Positions 43,864 to 46,504 of a DNA stretch of 46,504 nucleotides are shown piece after piece (the stretch's first letter is position 1; each line of letters begins with the position of its first letter). The stretch is taken from positions 1 to 46,504 of the forward strand of contig JAAYUB010000101.1 in the NCBI GenBank assembly GCA_012517875.1, in the 5' to 3' direction. This stretch comes from Acidobacteriota bacterium. Lineage in GTDB: Bacteria > Acidobacteriota > JAAYUB01. The position numbers were made by a program, and so were the translations under genes. The notes under the pieces are model-generated. The model was not told the origin of the DNA. It made no database searches and saw nothing but the letters and a program-made list of their open reading frames with translations.

Positions 43864-43886
43864 CGCGCCCTGACGGGGCGCGAGGA
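43864..43886 (+). repeat. 23-bp direct repeat, copy B
   Basis: Second copy of the 42882 unit; here it lies within a larger palindrome (GCGCCC/GGGCGC and TCCTCGCG/CGCGAGGA arms) just upstream of the RAYT remnant. Confidence 0.6.
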
Positions 43887-43928
43887 GAAGGCGCGGAGGT
43901 CGGTCGCGCCGCGAATGGCAGAGGCGGT

Positions 43929-44072
43929 GCGTCATGGTGGAGTTGGCGGGAGGCGGTCCGGCACTACATTGAACATCAGGAAGAACACCATCGGAAGGAG
44001 ACCTTTCAGGAAGAATATCGTCGCTTCCTGGATGCTGCCGGCACGCCGTATGATGACCGCTATCTGTGGTGA
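43929..44072 (+). pseudogene. 3' remnant of REP-associated tyrosine transposase (RAYT, IS200-like)
   Basis: The plus-strand frame ending in TGA at 44070-44072 encodes WREAVRHYIEHQEEHHRK and QEEYRRFLDAAGTPYDDRYL, which matches the conserved C-terminus of RAYT/Y1 transposases (YIxxQEEHHRxxTFQEE...YDERYxW). The catalytic HUH and Tyr region is missing: upstream the frame turns into low-complexity GC-rich sequence. The element is thus a dead fragment. It is directly followed by a strong imperfect hairpin and abuts the orphan Rhs fragment on the other strand. Confidence 0.75.
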
Positions 44073-44108
44073 CGGCTCCCCGCGCCCGCTCCGGGGCGCG
44101 GAGAGCCG
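44073..44108. repeat. REP-like hairpin following the RAYT remnant
   Basis: CGGCTCCCCGCGCCC (44073-44087) pairs with 44094-44108 at 14 of 15 positions. It starts immediately after the transposase stop, where RAYT genes usually carry their cognate palindrome. Confidence 0.65.
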
Positions 44109-44735
44109 GTTTGGGGTACGTCTTTCCGGTGGCCGCGCCGCCGGCGGTCTTCACCTTGATGCGGCGCTTCCCGTCCGCGTCGTAGTAGTATTTCCAGACC
44201 ACGCCGGCCGCGTCGGTGAGCGTCCCGATGTGCCCCTGATCGAGGTAGGACATGAACAGCGAGTCCTGACTGTCGGGCGCCGGTATCTGCACCAGGTTCC
44301 CCAGCACGTCGTAGCCATACCCGGCGCCGCCCAGCCGGTTGGAGCCCCGGTCCACCACCAGCGCCAGCGAGCTCGGCAGGTCGCCGCCGCCTCCCGCGGT
44401 CCGCGTGCGCGCGGTGATGTTCCCGAACTCGTCCATGGCATAAGTATACACCGCATCCGCCACGGCGCAGCCCGTCAGGCGGTTCAGCCGGTCGTAGCTG
44501 TAGCCGAAATCCATGGTGTACGGGGTCCCGTTGGCGGCCAGGCGCAGGGTCCGCGTCACCGCGGCGATGTTGCCGTTGGCTTCGTAGCCGGCGTAGTCCA
44601 GCCCGAAAAGCACGGCGCTGCTGGTGGTGGCGGTGGTGGCGGTCACCGCGGTGGTCCCCGCCACGATCCGCACCGGCCAGAGCCGCGCCGCGTCGAACGC
44701 CTGCCCCCAGCCCGCCTGGCCCGTGGCCGCGTGGC
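44109..44735 (-). pseudogene. Orphan Rhs/YD-repeat fragment
   Basis: The minus-strand frame has repeated YD-type motifs (YDRLNRLTGC, MDEFGNITARTRT, YGYDVLGNLVQI, YYYDADGKRRIKVKTAGG), typical of the shell region of Rhs proteins, upstream of the C-terminal core. There is an in-frame stop at its 5' edge, where AT-rich sequence begins (about 44737), and no start, so it is not expressed alone. It lies downstream of the immunity gene, the usual place for displaced Rhs pieces. The 3' end runs into the RAYT remnant. Confidence 0.8.
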
Positions 44736-44767
44736 CGTTTCAAATTATCAGAGTCTTTGCCCTTTTG

Positions 44768-45508
44768 TTAATCATGCTCGTCATGTTGGACATAGCGTCC
44801 TTGCGAGAACTCGAAATACTCAAAAATCCCCTCATCATTTATTCTGAGCAGTAATTGATCACTTTCTTTTACAGTTATTCCAATCTGTTCCAGAATTGGA
44901 TGTACAAGATCCTGATTTATATAGCTTTCATTAAAATCTCGGGAGAAAACAACTTTATAGTCATTATCAATATATTTAAGAATTCTAATTGTAGACTTGT
45001 TTCTAAATATGAGATTGGCACTTTTAATCACAATCTCATCCAACCGTTCAGAACCAGTCGGCATATCAAGATCGATGTAATGAATTCGAGTCATAAACGT
45101 TTGACATGAAGGAGATGAAATTTTTCCCACTAATTTGCCCTCTATGCTCAAGATGAGAATGCCTTCATCTGTTTGGAGACACAATTCTTTGCCTGCAATT
45201 GGATGAATATTGTTAAAACTAAAAGAACTAGAAAAATTCGTTGAATATATACTACACTTCCCTTTAATCCCATAAATATAGCGCCGGAGCCACTCCTGAC
45301 CATCTTTTTCGTATGAATTATGCAATTTCAGATATAACATTGATTTATTTTTGTGTAAAAACTTAGAAATATACTTCTCTGCCAAAACTTGGTCGGTCAT
45401 AGTGAGCAATTTGCACATCGATGCTTCTTTGCAATACGTGCTTACAACACACCAAGAAAAAAAGATTGCTGTAACGACAAATGCTCTGCCGGTTTTTATG
45501 TTCATCAT
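44768..45508 (-). CDS. Putative immunity protein for the Rhs toxin tip
   Basis: This 246-aa protein begins with a basic then hydrophobic segment (RAFVVTAIFFSWCVVSTY, residues about 8-25), a likely signal peptide or anchor, followed by a beta-rich region. No known family was recognised. The gene is AT-rich, as is the toxin domain just upstream, and unlike the rest of the window. It begins 14 bp after the rhs stop with an AAGGG site. Position, size and composition fit a cognate immunity protein; an envelope location would suggest the toxin acts in the periplasm. This role is inferred from context. Confidence 0.6.
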   Translation of the reverse strand: MMNIKTGRAFVVTAIFFSWCVVSTYCKEASMCKLLTMTDQVLAEKYISKFLHKNKSMLYLKLHNSYEKDGQEWLRRYIYGIKGKCSIYSTNFSSSFSFNNIHPIAGKELCLQTDEGILILSIEGKLVGKISSPSCQTFMTRIHYIDLDMPTGSERLDEIVIKSANLIFRNKSTIRILKYIDNDYKVVFSRDFNESYINQDLVHPILEQIGITVKESDQLLLRINDEGIFEYFEFSQGRYVQHDEHD

Positions 45509-45522
45509 TTTGCCCTTATTTG

Positions 45523-46504
45523 TTATCTGGATTTTTTGAAATTTTCCTTATCTGACAGGCTCATCGCTTTCGGATCGGGTTGAGTTTTCCTAAAATATGT
45601 AACTTTACAAGCACCGAATGATTCATATTTCTTCAACTCTTCTTGAGGTGTTGTTTTGTATGCTTCAGGAATGGTACCACCAAGACCAATTATTGTAGAT
45701 GCGGATCCATCACTTCCAACAGCACTTACTGTCATTGAATGTAAAATAGTACCATTATTATCAGAAAAAATTGCAACATCCCCTTCTTGTACACTTTGAT
45801 TATTGTCACGATCAATCTTTGTGTACTCATCATCGAGTATTGTTTGAACATCATTCGGGTTGCCGATTGTGTACTGTCCATCAGCAAAAGTGAGTCCGTG
45901 ACAATTTGTGTTATAGCCTGAAGCTTTCTGGCTGAATTGATTTTCATGCGCAAGGATTCTATTCCCTTTCTCGGTAAATAAATAAAATGGCCGTCCCCTT
46001 GTACTCGACTTAGCTGTAGGTATTTTGACCTCTTGAGAATGAATCATACTTCCATTATTATCGAGGACAACGTTACGTTTAAACTTCCCATTCTTTTCTC
46101 TTGCTAAAAATCCATCCTCATCAATGAAACGGATAGGATTGTTACGAACATGGGAGTAAAGATTCCAACTTTGAGGCAGATGAAGATGATTATCTTGCAT
46201 TGGTTTGTCCGGACTAAGCCATCTGCACAGTGTATTGTTATAGTATCTCCCTCCAAAATAATCCGTCTCTGATTCACAATCTCTCTGTTTGCCGGTGAAC
46301 ATCACGCTCTCCTGCGTCGTCGGTGGGTCGATGACTTCGCCGTAGGGCATCAGGTCGTAGTATTCCTGGATGACCGGGGAGAAGACGCCGCCCGATTCGG
46401 TGAACACCAGCTCCGCGCGCGTCGAGCCCAGGTGGTCCAGCAGGAGGAATTTCGGCTCGTAGATGGATTCGTCGATGTCGTCGGTGCCCGGGATGCGGTG
46501 CACC
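45523..46504 (-). CDS. Rhs protein C-terminus with papain-like toxin tip, 5'-truncated by window edge
   Basis: The frame is open at the right edge, so only the last 326 or so residues are visible. Numbering from the first visible codon, the Rhs core shows LLDHLGSTRAE (21-31), YDLMPYGE (49-56), FTGKQRD (69-75), YFGGRYY (82-88), RWLSPD (94-99) and the end marker NNPIRFIDEDG (121-131). Then comes a variable tip: TNCHG with Cys201, GDVAIFSDNNGTILHSM with His255, and VTYFRK near the end. This order resembles NlpC/P60 or DUF7689 papain-like folds and predicts a cysteine hydrolase acting as a toxin. The target is unknown. Sequence turns AT-rich near residue 71. Confidence 0.8.
   Translation of the reverse strand, partial: VHRIPGTDDIDESIYEPKFLLLDHLGSTRAELVFTESGGVFSPVIQEYYDLMPYGEVIDPPTTQESVMFTGKQRDCESETDYFGGRYYNNTLCRWLSPDKPMQDNHLHLPQSWNLYSHVRNNPIRFIDEDGFLAREKNGKFKRNVVLDNNGSMIHSQEVKIPTAKSSTRGRPFYLFTEKGNRILAHENQFSQKASGYNTNCHGLTFADGQYTIGNPNDVQTILDDEYTKIDRDNNQSVQEGDVAIFSDNNGTILHSMTVSAVGSDGSASTIIGLGGTIPEAYKTTPQEELKKYESFGACKVTYFRKTQPDPKAMSLSDKENFKKSR

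Larger units (their letters stand above)
42459..43928. other. About 1.4 kb without a supported gene; repeat-rich
   Basis: This stretch has many open frames on both strands, but none looks like a protein: the compositions are Arg/Ala/Pro-rich. Instead it holds tandem heptads, two inverted copies of a 36-bp repeat, direct repeats and at least seven GC-rich hairpins. It is best read as decayed mobile DNA around a RAYT remnant. Confidence 0.7.

Noticed and set aside
43792-44673. Rhs open frame as a complete gene
   Set aside because: The 5' side hits a stop at the AT-rich junction and the 3' part is antisense to a transposase remnant; it is a fragment only.
43336-44847. 503-aa open frame on the plus strand
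   Set aside because: It runs through hairpins, dispersed repeats, the RAYT remnant in another frame and the antisense of the Rhs fragment; it has no protein-like features.

Overview
The window reads as high-GC chromosomal DNA from a Gram-negative, probably Acidobacteriota-like bacterium. I infer this from an acidobacterial-type VWFA protein, an alternative complex III plus caa3-type oxidase operon, many Sec and Tat leaders, and interspersed palindromic debris with a REP-associated transposase remnant. No rRNA, tRNA or CRISPR array was seen, so the taxonomic call is inference.

Layout. 1-3.4 kb: end of a [NiFe]-hydrogenase maturation operon (hypF, cut by the window edge, then hypC and hypE with stop/start overlaps). 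3.4-7.1 kb: a long-chain acyl-CoA synthetase converging on a secreted trypsin-fold protease, with a perfect 18-bp terminator hairpin between them. 7.15-7.4 kb: a short regulatory interval with three dyads, one of them a CRP-class TGTGA-N6-TCACA. 7.4-14.4 kb: aroA-aroC, a secreted beta-propeller protein and tex. 14.4-18.3 kb: three small unknowns, a TPR protein and dsbD. 18.3-24.7 kb (minus strand): an AmmeMemoRadiSam (Amr) cluster made of a Memo-AMMECR1 fusion, a Tat-leader DUF362 protein, the radical SAM enzyme, a LarA-family Ni-pincer racemase and a GlcD-type FAD oxidase. 24.8-27.9 kb: MoxR-DUF58-VWFA.

28-40.6 kb is one long co-directional respiratory operon: SCO1, oxidase subunits I, III, IV and II (the last with a cytochrome c domain), CtaB, a multi-TM protein ending in a cytochrome c domain, and then ActA, B, C, D and F of alternative complex III. 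Together these would carry electrons from quinol through complex III to oxygen. No separate ActE gene lies in the operon; the membrane-anchored cytochrome c fusion occupies a place where it could do that job. A DUF3108-FGE-sulfatase fusion follows.

42.5-46.5 kb is an accessory end. It holds heptad tandem repeats, about 1.4 kb of hairpins and dispersed repeats without a gene, the 3' end of a RAYT transposase with a REP-like hairpin, an orphan Rhs/YD fragment, and then an AT-rich block carrying the variable C-terminal toxin domain of an Rhs protein and its probable immunity gene. The change from GC-rich to AT-rich sequence falls inside the conserved Rhs core, as expected for toxin-tip exchange.

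The two best candidates for something under-described are (1) the Amr cluster, in which the Memo-AMMECR1 fusion, the DUF362 protein and even the radical SAM enzyme carry export-type leaders, and (2) the Rhs tip with a papain-like (NlpC/P60- or DUF7689-like) putative cysteine hydrolase and a leader-bearing partner protein.
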